Shown here: in pieces, positions 18,576 through 27,075 of the stretch
How positions within the stretch are numbered: position 1 is the stretch's first letter
How the letters are laid out: the number at the start of each line of letters is the position of its first letter
DNA from: Paracoccus sanguinis
GTDB lineage: Bacteria; Pseudomonadota; Alphaproteobacteria; Rhodobacterales; Rhodobacteraceae
Assembly: GCF_900106665.1 (NCBI RefSeq)
Contig: NZ_FNNA01000007.1
Coordinates: 1 to 64,000 of the forward strand
Reading direction: 5' to 3'
DNA: 64,000 nucleotides
The notes under the pieces: model-generated
Seen by the model: the letters and a program-made list of their open reading frames with translations, nothing else
What the model was told of the DNA's origin: nothing
Databases searched by the model: none
Position numbers and translations under genes: made by a program

Positions 18576-18589
18576 CTGGGGTCTTTCTG

Positions 18590-19018
18590 TCAGGCCGCGG
18601 CGGTGTCGATGTGCAGGCGCACGTCGATGTTGCCGCGGGTGGCGTTGGAATAGGGGCAGAGCTGGTGGGTCGCCTCGACGAGCTTCTGCGCGTCGGCGTC
18701 GTCCATGCCCGGCAGATGCGCGGTGATGTCGAGGTCGAGCGCATAGCCCCCGGCGGCCTGCTGGCCGATGCCGACCGCGACGCTGGTGCGGGCGCCCTCG
18801 GGCGACAGCTTGAGCTGCTTGGCCGCGATCTCCATCGCGCTGTCGAAGCAGGCGGCATAGCCGAGGGCGAAGAGCTGCTCGGGGTTCACGCCGGTCTTGT
18901 CGCCGGTCGCGGCGGCGTCGGGGCGCACCATGTCCACGGCGAAGCTGCCATCGTCGAGCGCCGAGCGGCCCGAGCGCCCGCCGGTGGCGGTGGCCGAGGT
19001 CTTGTAGAAGATTTTCAT
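18590..19018 (-). CDS. Organic hydroperoxide resistance protein (Ohr/OsmC family)
   Basis: A 142-residue Ohr subfamily protein, a cytoplasmic thiol peroxidase for organic hydroperoxides. The two redox cysteines are Cys57 in YAACFDSA and Cys121 in QLCPYSNA, in the standard spacing. GVNPEQLFALGYA is the family signature. Length is normal. Ohr is usually controlled by the MarR-type OhrR; here the adjacent regulator is NemR-like, and one of its operators lies 20 bases upstream of this start. It is the first enzyme gene of the operon. Confidence 0.94.
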   Translation of the reverse strand: MKIFYKTSATATGGRSGRSALDDGSFAVDMVRPDAAATGDKTGVNPEQLFALGYAACFDSAMEIAAKQLKLSPEGARTSVAVGIGQQAAGGYALDLDITAHLPGMDDADAQKLVEATHQLCPYSNATRGNIDVRLHIDTAAA

Positions 19019-19037
19019 GGCATCTGTCCTTTCTGAT

Positions 19038-19052
19038 TAGACCAGTCGTCTC
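19038..19052 (-). promoter_or_regulatory. NemR-type operator upstream of ohr
   Basis: TAGACCAGTCGTCTC matches the second site at 19687-19701 in 14 of 15 bases and resembles the E. coli NemR box (TAGACC-N4-GGTCTA). It lies between the regulator stop codon and the ohr start, so the enzyme genes may have their own repressed promoter. Confidence 0.7.
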
Positions 19053-19070
19053 ATGGGAGGGTCGGCCCCG

Positions 19071-19667
19071 TCAGGCGCTCGGCCCGGGGGGAACCAGCCG
19101 CTTGGTGGTCCGCATCGCGGCGACCAGCGCGGCGTCGTCGTGGGCCAGCGAGGCGACGAGGCTCGCCCCCAGCCACAGGTGATAGATCGCTTCGGCCGTG
19201 GCCTCGGGGTCGTCGATCGCGGCGATCGAGCCGTCGGCCAGCCCCTCGCGCAGCGTCGCCGCCAGGCGGCCGGTGATCGACTCGACCCCGTCGCGCAGGA
19301 TGCGGCTCATGTCCGGCGACAAATCGGCGATTTCCGCGGAAAGCTTGACGATCAGGCAGCGTTCGGCCGGATCGGGGCTGACCTGCTTGCGCTGCCAGTC
19401 GGCGAAATAGGCCAGCAGCCGCGCCCGCGCGTCCCACGCCGGATGGGTCAGCGACCCGTCGAGGCGGGTGCCGTACTCGGTCACGAAATCCTCGAGCAGC
19501 GCGCAGCCGTAAGCCTCTTTCGAGGGAAAGTAGTGGTAGAACGACCCCTTCGGCACCCCGGCCTGCTTGAGCAGCTCGCTCAGCCCGACGCCGGTATAGC
19601 CCTGCTGCGCGGTCAGGCGGCGGCCGGTCGAGAGGATCTGGGTGCGAGTGTCGTGTGGCTGGTCCAT
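19071..19667 (-). CDS. TetR-family redox/electrophile-sensing repressor (NemR-like)
   Basis: A 198-residue TetR regulator. The helix-turn-helix region GVGLSELLKQAGVPKGSFYHYFPSKEAYG resembles E. coli NemR strongly. The sensor segment ERCLIVKLSAEIADLSPDM carries Cys104, aligned with NemR Cys106, which reacts with quinones, methylglyoxal and hypochlorous species. The second NemR cysteine in this segment is alanine here. The gene precedes ohr, the CurA-like reductase and the DJ-1-family gene, and matching operators lie before both the regulator and ohr. It most likely represses itself and the operon until electrophiles modify the cysteine. Confidence 0.87.
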   Translation of the reverse strand: MDQPHDTRTQILSTGRRLTAQQGYTGVGLSELLKQAGVPKGSFYHYFPSKEAYGCALLEDFVTEYGTRLDGSLTHPAWDARARLLAYFADWQRKQVSPDPAERCLIVKLSAEIADLSPDMSRILRDGVESITGRLAATLREGLADGSIAAIDDPEATAEAIYHLWLGASLVASLAHDDAALVAAMRTTKRLVPPGPSA

Positions 19668-19686
19668 GGTTCCGATATGGGGTGAT

Positions 19687-19701
19687 TAGACCAGTCGTCT
19701 A
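19687..19701 (-). promoter_or_regulatory. NemR-type operator upstream of the regulator gene
   Basis: TAGACCAGTCGTCTA has perfect 5-bp arms (TAGAC/GTCTA) around CAGTC. It lies 20 bases before the regulator start, the same distance as the other copy from ohr, indicating autoregulation. Confidence 0.75.
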
Positions 19702-19814
19702 GTGGGCGGCGCGAAAAAAATCCCGGGCCCGCGTCGGGGCGGGCCCGGCCCCCCGGCTTGCCGCCCCCGCCGCGGCCCCCCTAGAGTGCGGCCCATCCCT
19801 CGCCCGGCGGAGCC

Positions 19815-20936
19815 ATGATCTATCGTTTCCTGCAAAGCTCGGACCTGCATCTTGGCCGCGCCTTCGGCACCTACCCCGAGGACATCCGCCACCGCCTGCG
19901 CGAGGCCCGCCACGCCGCCATCGCCCGGCTGGCCGCCGCGGCGCGCGAGGCGGGCGCGCGCGACGTGCTGCTGGCCGGCGACAGCTTCGACGCCGAGACC
20001 CCGGCGCCCGCCACGCTGCGGCAGGCGCTGGGCGCGATGGCGCATGAGGCGGACCTGCGCTGGTATCTGCTGCCCGGCAACCACGACAGCCTCGCCGCGT
20101 CCGAGCTGTGGCAGCGGGTGGCGGCGGCCTGCCCCGCGAACGTCACCGTGCTCGACACCCCCGCGCCGGTGGCGCTGGCCGAGGGCGTGTGGCTGCTGCC
20201 CGCGCCCGTCACCCAGCGCCGCCCGGGCCGCGACCTGACCGAGGCGATGTCCGCCCCCACCGCCGAAGGCGCGATCCGCATAGGCCTCGGCCACGGGGCG
20301 ATCGTCGATTTCACCGGCGAAGAGGGCAGCCCCGGCATCATCCCGCCGGACCGGGCGGCGCGCTCGGGCCTCGACTACCTCGCCATCGGGGACTGGCACG
20401 GGCAGATGCAGGTCGGCCCCGCGACGTGGTACGCCGGCACGCCCGAGGCCGACGGCTTCAAGCATGCCACCGCGCCCGGCGCGCTGGTGGTGACGCTGGC
20501 GGCGGGCGCGCCGCCGCAGGTGACGCCGGTGCCGATCGGGCAGTTCGCGTGGGTGCGCCCCGACCTCGACCTGCTGCCGGGCGAGGATGGCGCGGCGCGG
20601 CTGACGGCGCTGCTGCCCGCCGGGGCGCTGCGTCGCAACGCGCTGGTCCGGGTTGCCCCGCGCGGGCGGCTCGCGCTGGCGGAACGCGCGGCGCTCGAGG
20701 CCGCGCTGACGGCGCTCGCGCCGGATTTCGGCTGGTTCCAGTCCGATCTCTCGGGCCTTGCCGCCGATGTCGCGCCCGACGACCTCGACCAGATCGAGCG
20801 CGGCGGCGCGCTGCGGCGTGCGGCCGAGGCGCTGCTGGCCGAAAGCGCCGACGCGGCGCTGGCGCGGGACGACCGCGACGTGGCGGCGGCGGCGCTCGCC
20901 CGGCTCTACGCGCTCGCGCAAGAGGTGCAGCCATGA
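19815..20936 (+). CDS. SbcD/YhaO-like metallophosphoesterase (DNA repair exonuclease)
   Basis: A 373-residue calcineurin-like phosphoesterase of the SbcD/Mre11 type that pairs with the next gene. Metal motifs appear in order: SSDLHLGR (about residue 9), LLAGDSFD, LLPGNHD and GLGHGA. The last motif reads IGDWHGQ where Mre11/SbcD proteins normally have GHxH, so one expected histidine is replaced by aspartate. The C-terminal third is less conserved. The Shine-Dalgarno GGCGGAG precedes the ATG. The stop overlaps the start of the ATPase gene by four bases, so the two proteins probably form one complex acting on DNA ends. Confidence 0.87.
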   Translation: MIYRFLQSSDLHLGRAFGTYPEDIRHRLREARHAAIARLAAAAREAGARDVLLAGDSFDAETPAPATLRQALGAMAHEADLRWYLLPGNHDSLAASELWQRVAAACPANVTVLDTPAPVALAEGVWLLPAPVTQRRPGRDLTEAMSAPTAEGAIRIGLGHGAIVDFTGEEGSPGIIPPDRAARSGLDYLAIGDWHGQMQVGPATWYAGTPEADGFKHATAPGALVVTLAAGAPPQVTPVPIGQFAWVRPDLDLLPGEDGAARLTALLPAGALRRNALVRVAPRGRLALAERAALEAALTALAPDFGWFQSDLSGLAADVAPDDLDQIERGGALRRAAEALLAESADAALARDDRDVAAAALARLYALAQEVQP

Positions 20937-23563
20937 AGCTGCGCGCCATCGAGCTGACCAACCTGCGCCGCTTTGCCGGCCAGCGGGCCCGGATCGACGG
21001 GATCGGCGACGGCATCTCGGTGCTGTCCGAGTGCAACGAATACGGCAAATCCACCTTCTTCGACGGGCTGCGGGCGGTGTTCTTTGAGCCCCACCGCGGG
21101 ACGCGGGCGGCGATCCGCGGCCTGCAACCCCACGGCGGCGGCGCCCCCGAGGCGGCGGTCGAGATCGACCTGCCCCAGGGCCGGTTCCGCATCGAGAAGC
21201 GCTGGCTCTCGCGCCCCACGGCGCAGGTCATGGACGCCTCGGGCCGGATGGTGGCGCGCGACGACGAAGCCGAGGCGTGGATCGACGGGCTGACGCAGGG
21301 CGGGCTCGCCGGGCCGAGCGGGCTCTTGTGGGTGCGCCAGGGGCTGCTGGGGATCGAGCCGGACGCCAAAGGCGATGCCGGCGACCCGAAGAGCGGCCTC
21401 TCGGTCCGCCGCGACCTGCTGTCCTCGGTCGCGGGCGAGATCGAGCTGATGACTGGCGGGCGGCGGATGGACGCGGTGCTGATCCGGGTCCGCGAGGCGC
21501 TGGACCGGCTGGCGACCCGCACGTTGCGCCCGAAATCGGGCGGCCCGTGGGCGCGGGCGGTCGAGGAGGCCGAGGCGCTCGAAGCCGAGCGGGCGGCGCT
21601 GGAGGCGAAGGCGCGCGGGCTCGCGGCGCAACTGCAGACCCGCGCGCGGCTCGGGCGCGAGCGCAAGGCCCTGACGGACCCCGAGGCGGACGCCCGCGAC
21701 ACCGCGGCGCTGCGCGCGGCCGAAGCGGCGCTCGAGGCCGCGACCCGCCGCGCCGACGAGATCCGGGCCGCCGACAGCGCCTGCAAGCTGGCCCTGCGCG
21801 ACGTCGAGAAGGGCCGCAGCGACGCCGAGACCCTGACCGCATTGCGCGACCGGCTGGCCGAGGCCGAGACCCGCGCCACCCGGTCCGCCGCGGTGGTCAC
21901 GACCGCCGAGGCTACCGCGGGCGACCGTGCCACCGAGGTCGCGCAGGCGACGCGCGCCCAGGACACCGCCGCGGCCGCCGCCAAGGCCGCAACCGCGCGG
22001 CTTGAGGCGGCGCAGCGGGCCGCCCACGCGCGCACCGCCCGCGATCTGGCCCAGACGCTCGCCCAGACCCTCGCCCGCGCCGAGGCGCAGCGCAGCGCGC
22101 TGGAAGAGCAGCGCGCCCGCCGCAAGGCGCTGGTGGTGACGGACCAGACCCTTTCCGCCGCAGAGACCGCGCAGGCGGCGCTCGACCGCCTCAGGGCGCA
22201 GGCCGAGGCGCAGCAGGTGGCGGTGCGGTTCGACTATGACGGCGCCGCGCGGGTGACGCTCGCGGGCCGGCCGCTGGGGCCGGAGGGGGTGCGGCTCACC
22301 GGCGCCACGACCTTCGAGCTGCCGGGCATCGGCCGCATGACCGTCGATCCGGGCGCGGCGGGCGAGGGCGCGCTCGCCCCCCGGCTCACCGCGGCCGAAG
22401 CGGCGCTCGCCAACGCGCTGGCCGCCTGCGGGGCGCCGGACCTGCGCGGCGCGCAGCGGGCGGCGGACGAGGCCCGGCATCTCGACGGCGCGATCCGCGA
22501 CGGCGCGGCGGCCTTGGCCGAGAGCGCGCCCGACGGGATCGAGTCGCTGCGCGTCAAGCTCGCGCAGGCGCGCGAGGCAGCGGGCGCGGGCGCCGACGAC
22601 GCGCCCGACGACCCCGCGCCGCTCGAGGCCGCGCTGGCCGCCGCCCGCGCGGATGAGGCCGCGGCGGCGCAGGCGCTGGCCGCGGCGACCGCCCGGCAGG
22701 GGCAGGCGCGCGAGGATCTCGCCTCGGCCAAGGCCGCGGCGGTGGCGGCGCAGGATGCGCTCGGCCGCGTCCGGGCTGAGGCCGGCGACGCGGTGACGCT
22801 GGCCGCGCGGCTGCTGACGCTCGGCACGGCGCAACCGGCGCTCGAGGCGTCGCTCGCCGACGCCGAGGCGCGGCGCGCCGCGCTGGCCGCCGATGCCCCC
22901 GACGAGGCCACCGCGCGGGCCGAGGTCGCGCGGCTCGGCTCGGTCCTCGCCGGCCGGGCGCAAGAGCGCACCCGGCTCGACCGCGAACTGGCCGAGGTCA
23001 ACGGCTCGATCGGCGCGCTGGCCGATCAGGGCATCGAGGAGGCGCTGGACGAGATCACCGGCCGCGCCGCCGAGGCCGCCGCCCGCGCCGCGCGCTACGA
23101 ACGCGAGGTGGGCGCGCTCGACCGGCTGCGCCGCGCGCTCGAGGACGCCCGCACGGCGGCGCGCGAGCAGTATCTGCGCCCGGTCATGGACGAGCTGCGG
23201 CCGCTGCTGGACATCCTGCACCCCGGCGCCGAACTCGGCTTCGACGACACCAGCCTCTTGCCCGCGACGCTGACCCGCGCCGGGCAGGACGAGGCGCTGG
23301 ACATCCTGTCGGGCGGCACGCGCGAGCAACTGGCGGTCCTGACCCGGCTGGCCTTTGCGCGGCTGTTCCTGCGGCGCGGCCAGCCGGTGCCGGTGGTGCT
23401 GGACGATGCGCTGGTCCACAGCGACGACGACCGGATCGAGGCGATGTTCACGGCGCTGCACCGGGTGGCGCAGGACCAGCAGATCCTCGTTTTCACCTGC
23501 CGTCAGCGCGCCTTTGCGCCGCTGGGGGGCCAGCGGCTGCGCGTCGAGGTCACGCCCGCCTGA
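20933..23563 (+). CDS. SbcC/YhaN-like ATPase (Rad50 family)
   Basis: An 876-residue SMC/Rad50-type ATPase. The N-terminal Walker A region is SECNEYGKST, a variant of the usual NGxGKS/T form seen in the YhaN group. A long alanine- and arginine-rich coiled coil fills roughly residues 190-740. The C-terminal half has the ABC signature LSGGTREQLAVL and Walker B PVVLDDALVHSDD. No CxxC zinc hook is seen in the coiled coil, consistent with YhaN rather than true SbcC/Rad50. With the preceding phosphoesterase it is likely to process DNA ends; the substrate is not established. Confidence 0.87.
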   Translation: MKLRAIELTNLRRFAGQRARIDGIGDGISVLSECNEYGKSTFFDGLRAVFFEPHRGTRAAIRGLQPHGGGAPEAAVEIDLPQGRFRIEKRWLSRPTAQVMDASGRMVARDDEAEAWIDGLTQGGLAGPSGLLWVRQGLLGIEPDAKGDAGDPKSGLSVRRDLLSSVAGEIELMTGGRRMDAVLIRVREALDRLATRTLRPKSGGPWARAVEEAEALEAERAALEAKARGLAAQLQTRARLGRERKALTDPEADARDTAALRAAEAALEAATRRADEIRAADSACKLALRDVEKGRSDAETLTALRDRLAEAETRATRSAAVVTTAEATAGDRATEVAQATRAQDTAAAAAKAATARLEAAQRAAHARTARDLAQTLAQTLARAEAQRSALEEQRARRKALVVTDQTLSAAETAQAALDRLRAQAEAQQVAVRFDYDGAARVTLAGRPLGPEGVRLTGATTFELPGIGRMTVDPGAAGEGALAPRLTAAEAALANALAACGAPDLRGAQRAADEARHLDGAIRDGAAALAESAPDGIESLRVKLAQAREAAGAGADDAPDDPAPLEAALAAARADEAAAAQALAAATARQGQAREDLASAKAAAVAAQDALGRVRAEAGDAVTLAARLLTLGTAQPALEASLADAEARRAALAADAPDEATARAEVARLGSVLAGRAQERTRLDRELAEVNGSIGALADQGIEEALDEITGRAAEAAARAARYEREVGALDRLRRALEDARTAAREQYLRPVMDELRPLLDILHPGAELGFDDTSLLPATLTRAGQDEALDILSGGTREQLAVLTRLAFARLFLRRGQPVPVVLDDALVHSDDDRIEAMFTALHRVAQDQQILVFTCRQRAFAPLGGQRLRVEVTPA

Positions 23564-23572
23564 GGTTAAACG

Positions 23573-24220
23573 TCAGACCGGCCCAAGCCGGAAGCGGTCC
23601 ACGAACGCCTGCCCCCGCGCGGGGTCGCCGGTGAACCGCAGCGTCCCCGCGGCGATCTGCGCGGCGAGCGGCTGGGGGCCATAGATCATCGCAGCCATGA
23701 GGTTCGGCGGCGCCTCGAACTGCATCTCGCCGGCGGGCAAGAGGGCGCGCACCGTCTCGATCCGTTCGCCGTCGGTGGTGACGAGGAAGCTCTCGTCCTC
23801 CATCCCGAACCCCGCCGCGATCACGCCGGGGGCAGGGCGCAGCATGGTCTGCATCGACAGCATCAGCGCCACCGGGCTGATCGGCAGCCGCGGGTCGTGG
23901 CCGGGCACGGTGACGGCCCAGCGGCAGAGCTCGCGCAGGATCGGCCACAGGCCCAGGCCCTGCGGCGTCAGCTGGTAGACCGGGACCGCCGCGGGCGGCG
24001 GCAGGGTGGTGTGGGTCAGCACCCCCGCGGCCTCGAGGTCGGCGAGCCTGCGGGTCAGCATGTTGGTGGCGATCCCCGGCAGCCGCGCCTTGATCGCGCC
24101 GAAGCGGCGCGGCCCGAGCATCAGCTCGCGCACGATCAGCAGCGCCCAGCGGTCGCCGATCAGGTCGAGCGCGTGGGCGGCGAGGCACCCCTCGCCATAG
24201 GATTTGCGGGTTTCCGCCAA
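23573..24220 (-). CDS. HxlR-family transcriptional regulator
   Basis: A winged-helix regulator of the HxlR group with a C-terminal extension (about 215 residues in all; minimal HxlR proteins have about 110). The core SYGEGCLAAHALDLIGDRWALLIVRELMLGPRRF and NMLTRRLADLEAAGVL is near the N-terminus. I chose the TTG at 24220 because GGAGG stands five bases before it. A GTG at 24283 would add 21 residues but has no Shine-Dalgarno and would place the probable promoter inside the gene. It is divergent from the DUF1428 gene cluster and probably controls it. Confidence 0.82.
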   Translation of the reverse strand: MAETRKSYGEGCLAAHALDLIGDRWALLIVRELMLGPRRFGAIKARLPGIATNMLTRRLADLEAAGVLTHTTLPPPAAVPVYQLTPQGLGLWPILRELCRWAVTVPGHDPRLPISPVALMLSMQTMLRPAPGVIAAGFGMEDESFLVTTDGERIETVRALLPAGEMQFEAPPNLMAAMIYGPQPLAAQIAAGTLRFTGDPARGQAFVDRFRLGPV

Positions 24221-24258
24221 CAGGGCCTCCGTGTCAGTTTCATAACTAAAGTTTTCGG

Positions 24259-24271
24259 TTGCAAAATGCAA
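24259..24271. promoter_or_regulatory. Inverted repeat in the HxlR/DUF1428 divergent promoter
   Basis: TTGCA-AAA-TGCAA is a perfect 5-bp dyad in an AT-rich patch. On the minus strand TTGCAT and TAGTTA stand 17 bases apart and could be the regulator promoter, with the dyad overlapping its -35. This is a candidate HxlR operator. Confidence 0.5.
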
Positions 24272-24353
24272 GTATCCTGCCACGCTGTGTCCAGCGGGGC
24301 TGCGGCGTGATGCCGGTCAGCTACCGACAGGACAAGCACAAGGGAGAGTCGCG

Positions 24354-25082
24354 ATGTCTTACCACACGGGTTCGGTCGCCGCCGTGCCGACCGCCAACCG
24401 CGAGGCCTACCGCGCCCACGCCGCCCGGGCCTGGCCGCATTTCCAGCGCCGCGGCGCGCTGCGCATGGTCGAGACCTGGGGCGAGGACGTGCCGGACGGC
24501 ACGCGCACCGACTTTCGCCGCGCGGTTCAGGCCACGCCCGACGAGACGGTGGTGTTCTCGTGGATCGAATGGCCCGACCGCGCCACCTGCGACGCCGCCT
24601 GGGGCGACATGATGGCCGACGAATCGATGGGCGCCGAGATGGGCGAGATGCCCTTCGACGGGCACCGGATGTTCTGGGGCGGGTTCTCGACCGTGCTGGA
24701 CGAGGGCGAGACGCGCCCCGGCGCCTGGGTGCAGGGCTTCGTCCTCGCCGTGCCCGAGGCCAACCGCGACGCCTTCGCGGCGCTGGCCCGCGCCTCGTGG
24801 GAGGGGTTCCGCGCCCGCGGCGCGCTGCGCCAGGCCGAGCTGTGGGGCGAGGACGTGCCGCACGGCAAGACCACCGACTTCTATCGCGCCACCCAGGCCG
24901 AGGCGGGCGAAGTGCCGGTCTTCGCCTGGATCGAGTGGCCCGACCGCGCGACCTGCGACGCCGCCGCCCGCGCGATGCAGGCGGACGCGGGCGGCCAGCC
25001 GATGCCCGAGATGCCGTTCGACGGGAAGCGGATGTTCTGGGGCGGCTTCGCGCCGCTGTTCGATTCGCGTGAGGGACGGTGA
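24354..25082 (+). CDS. DUF1428 (YbaA-like) tandem two-domain protein
   Basis: A 242-residue protein made of two copies of the DUF1428 domain, at about residues 1-117 and 125-240. Both halves contain EYR/ANR-led helices, a GEDVP motif, IEWPDRATCDAA and MPFDG-RMFWGGF. The single-domain relative in E. coli, YbaA, has about 117 residues and is normally a dimer, so this is probably a covalent dimer. The biochemical role of the family is not known. It heads a plus-strand cluster of VOC and GST genes and is divergent from the HxlR regulator. GAGAGTCG before the ATG serves as Shine-Dalgarno. Confidence 0.85.
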   Translation: MSYHTGSVAAVPTANREAYRAHAARAWPHFQRRGALRMVETWGEDVPDGTRTDFRRAVQATPDETVVFSWIEWPDRATCDAAWGDMMADESMGAEMGEMPFDGHRMFWGGFSTVLDEGETRPGAWVQGFVLAVPEANRDAFAALARASWEGFRARGALRQAELWGEDVPHGKTTDFYRATQAEAGEVPVFAWIEWPDRATCDAAARAMQADAGGQPMPEMPFDGKRMFWGGFAPLFDSREGR

Positions 25083-25513
25083 TGTTCGTCCCCTACCTCA
25101 TGTTTCCCGGCCACGCCGCTCAAGCCTTCGCAGCCTATGCCGAGATCTTCGGCGGGACGCTCGAAACCAGCCGCTTTTCGGACATTCCGCCCGGCGCGGG
25201 TGCACCGGAGCTGCCGGCCGAGCAGAGGGACTGGCTGATGCACGCGCGGCTCGAGGCCGCGGATGGTGGCGTTCTGATGGGGTCGGACGCGCCGCCGCAG
25301 TTCGCCGACCCGACAGAGCCCGACGGTCAGCGGCAATCGGGCGTGTCTGTTGCCGTATCACGCCCCGACCCAGCGTCGGCGCGCATATTGTTCGACCGCC
25401 TGGCCGCCGGTGGCGACGTGACGATGCCGTTTGGCGAGACGTTCTTCGCCAAGGGCTTCGGCATGTGCCGCGACCGTTTCGGCACACACTGGATGATCAG
25501 CGCAGCCGACTGA
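25082..25513 (+). CDS. VOC-family protein (PhnB-like)
   Basis: A 143-residue vicinal-oxygen-chelate protein of the PhnB / 3-demethylubiquinone methyltransferase-like group. Markers are YLMFPGHAAQAFAAYAEIFGG at the N-terminus, LMGSDAPP in the middle and the closing DRFGTHWMISA. The catalytic function of this subgroup is unknown. The ATG overlaps the preceding stop by one base (TGATG) behind GAGGGA, so it is translationally coupled to the DUF1428 gene. Confidence 0.87.
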   Translation: MFVPYLMFPGHAAQAFAAYAEIFGGTLETSRFSDIPPGAGAPELPAEQRDWLMHARLEAADGGVLMGSDAPPQFADPTEPDGQRQSGVSVAVSRPDPASARILFDRLAAGGDVTMPFGETFFAKGFGMCRDRFGTHWMISAAD

Positions 25514-25539
25514 TCGCAACCGACCGAAAGGAGACGACC

Positions 25540-26334
25540 GTGAGCGGATTTCAGGGCAATCCCTGCTGGTACGAGCTCGGCACGACCGATCCCGCGGCGG
25601 CGGGGCGGTTCTATGCCGACGTGCTGGGCTGGGCTGTGAGCGATTCGGGGATGGAGGGGATGGTCTACCTCCTCGCCCGCGCGGGCGAGGAGATGGTCGC
25701 CGGGCTGACCTCGAACGCGGGTCAGGCCGGGGCGCCGCCGCCGAACTGGCTGACCTATTTCGCCGCCGACGACTGCGACGCGACCGCGGCGGCGGCCGAG
25801 GCGGCGGACGGCCGCGTGCTCGTCGCGCCCGCCGACATCCCCGGCACCGGCCGCTTCGCCGTGGTCGCGGACCCGCAGGGGGCGGTGTTCGGCCTGCTCG
25901 AGCCCGACATGCGCCGCATGACCGAGGCCGAGCGCAAAAAGGCGCTGACGACCGGCGCCTTCGATCCCGCAAAGACCGGCCACGGGGCCTGGAACGAGTT
26001 GATGAGTTCCGACCCCGCCGCGGCCGAGGGGTTCTATGCCGGGCTCTTCGGCTGGACGAAGGCCCGGACGCTCGACATGGGCGAGGCGGGCACCTACCGG
26101 ATCCTCAGCCACAAGGGCCGCGACATCGGCGCGGTGATGGGGATGGGCAACGCCCCGGTGCCGGCGTGGCTGCCCTATTTCGGCGCCGACCCCGTACGCG
26201 CCGCGATGGCGCGGATCGAGGCCGCGGGCGGCACGGTCCACCACGGCCCGCACGAGGTGCCGGGCGGGATGCACATCGCCGTCGCCACCGACCCGCAGGG
26301 GGCGTGGTTCGCGGTCGTCGGGCCGCTCGACTGA
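25540..26334 (+). CDS. Two-domain VOC (glyoxalase-like) protein
   Basis: A 264-residue protein with two glyoxalase/bleomycin-resistance-like domains, about residues 5-120 and 140-262. Each opens with WYEL/WNEL and has DPAAAGRFYADVLGW or DPAAAEGFYAGLFGW, and each closes with a DPQGA segment. The start is GTG, chosen because AAGGAG lies seven bases upstream and the next residues are the conserved domain. Similar proteins accompany hydroxylase-type or detoxification genes; the substrate is unknown. It lies 26 bases after the PhnB-like gene in the same cluster. Confidence 0.87.
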   Translation: MSGFQGNPCWYELGTTDPAAAGRFYADVLGWAVSDSGMEGMVYLLARAGEEMVAGLTSNAGQAGAPPPNWLTYFAADDCDATAAAAEAADGRVLVAPADIPGTGRFAVVADPQGAVFGLLEPDMRRMTEAERKKALTTGAFDPAKTGHGAWNELMSSDPAAAEGFYAGLFGWTKARTLDMGEAGTYRILSHKGRDIGAVMGMGNAPVPAWLPYFGADPVRAAMARIEAAGGTVHHGPHEVPGGMHIAVATDPQGAWFAVVGPLD

Positions 26335-26400
26335 CCGGCGGCCGCGGCTGCCCCCCTTCAGACTTCCTGCCAGACGACGCCATAGGCGCGAGGAGGCGCG

Positions 26401-27075
26401 ATGCTGACCATCACCACCTTTGACTGGGTGCCCGAGATGCCGCGCGGCTATGTCCGCGACATCCGTCCCCGCTGGGCCTGCGAAGAGGCGGGGCTGCCCT
26501 ACCGCATCGCCACGGTGCCCTCGACCGACAAGAGCGCGGCGCATCTGGCGATCCAGCCCTTTCACCAGGTGCCGGTGCTGCAGGACGACGACCGCACGAT
26601 CTTCGAATCGGGCGCGATGACCCTCTATCTGGGTGAGAAATCGCCGGTCCTGATGCCCGCCGACGAGGACGGGCGGATCGAGGTGCTGCAATGGGCCTTT
26701 GCCGCGCTGAACTCGATCGAGCCGCCGGTCACCGGCTGGGCCGTCGCCCGGTTCTTCCACCGCGACGAGGCCAGCGCCGCCCGGTGGGAGGAGTGGATGA
26801 CCCAGCGCCTCGCGCAGCTCGACGCGGTGCTCTCGACCCGCGCGTTCATCGCCGCGGGGCGGTTCACCGCCGCCGACATCCTGATGACCGAGGCCGTGCG
26901 GATGGCGGGTGACGAGGGGAAGCTCGCCCCCCATCCCGCCCTGACCGACTATGTCGCGCGGATGACGGCGCGGCCGGCGTTCCGCAAGGCGCTGGCCGAC
27001 CAGCTCGCCCATTTCGCCGCCGCGAAGGCGCCCACCAACGCGCCTGCCGGGGCGCAGGACAAGGTGCCGTCATGA
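26401..27075 (+). CDS. Glutathione S-transferase family protein
   Basis: A 224-residue cytosolic GST. The thioredoxin-like N-terminal domain (about residues 1-85) contains NPFHQVPVLQ-type (QPFHQVPVLQDDD) and IFESGAMTLYLGEK motifs, which bind the gamma-glutamyl part of glutathione. The helical C-terminal domain has AGRFTAADILMTEAVRM. It ends with a short low-complexity tail. The ATG follows AGGAGG. It overlaps the next hydrolase gene by four bases, so both are probably expressed together. Confidence 0.88.
   Translation: MLTITTFDWVPEMPRGYVRDIRPRWACEEAGLPYRIATVPSTDKSAAHLAIQPFHQVPVLQDDDRTIFESGAMTLYLGEKSPVLMPADEDGRIEVLQWAFAALNSIEPPVTGWAVARFFHRDEASAARWEEWMTQRLAQLDAVLSTRAFIAAGRFTAADILMTEAVRMAGDEGKLAPHPALTDYVARMTARPAFRKALADQLAHFAAAKAPTNAPAGAQDKVPS

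Noticed and set aside
20906..23461. Minus-strand frame of 851 codons opposite the SbcC-like gene
   Set aside because: It is the shadow of a GC-rich gene: arginine/glutamine-rich, no domain, no start signal.
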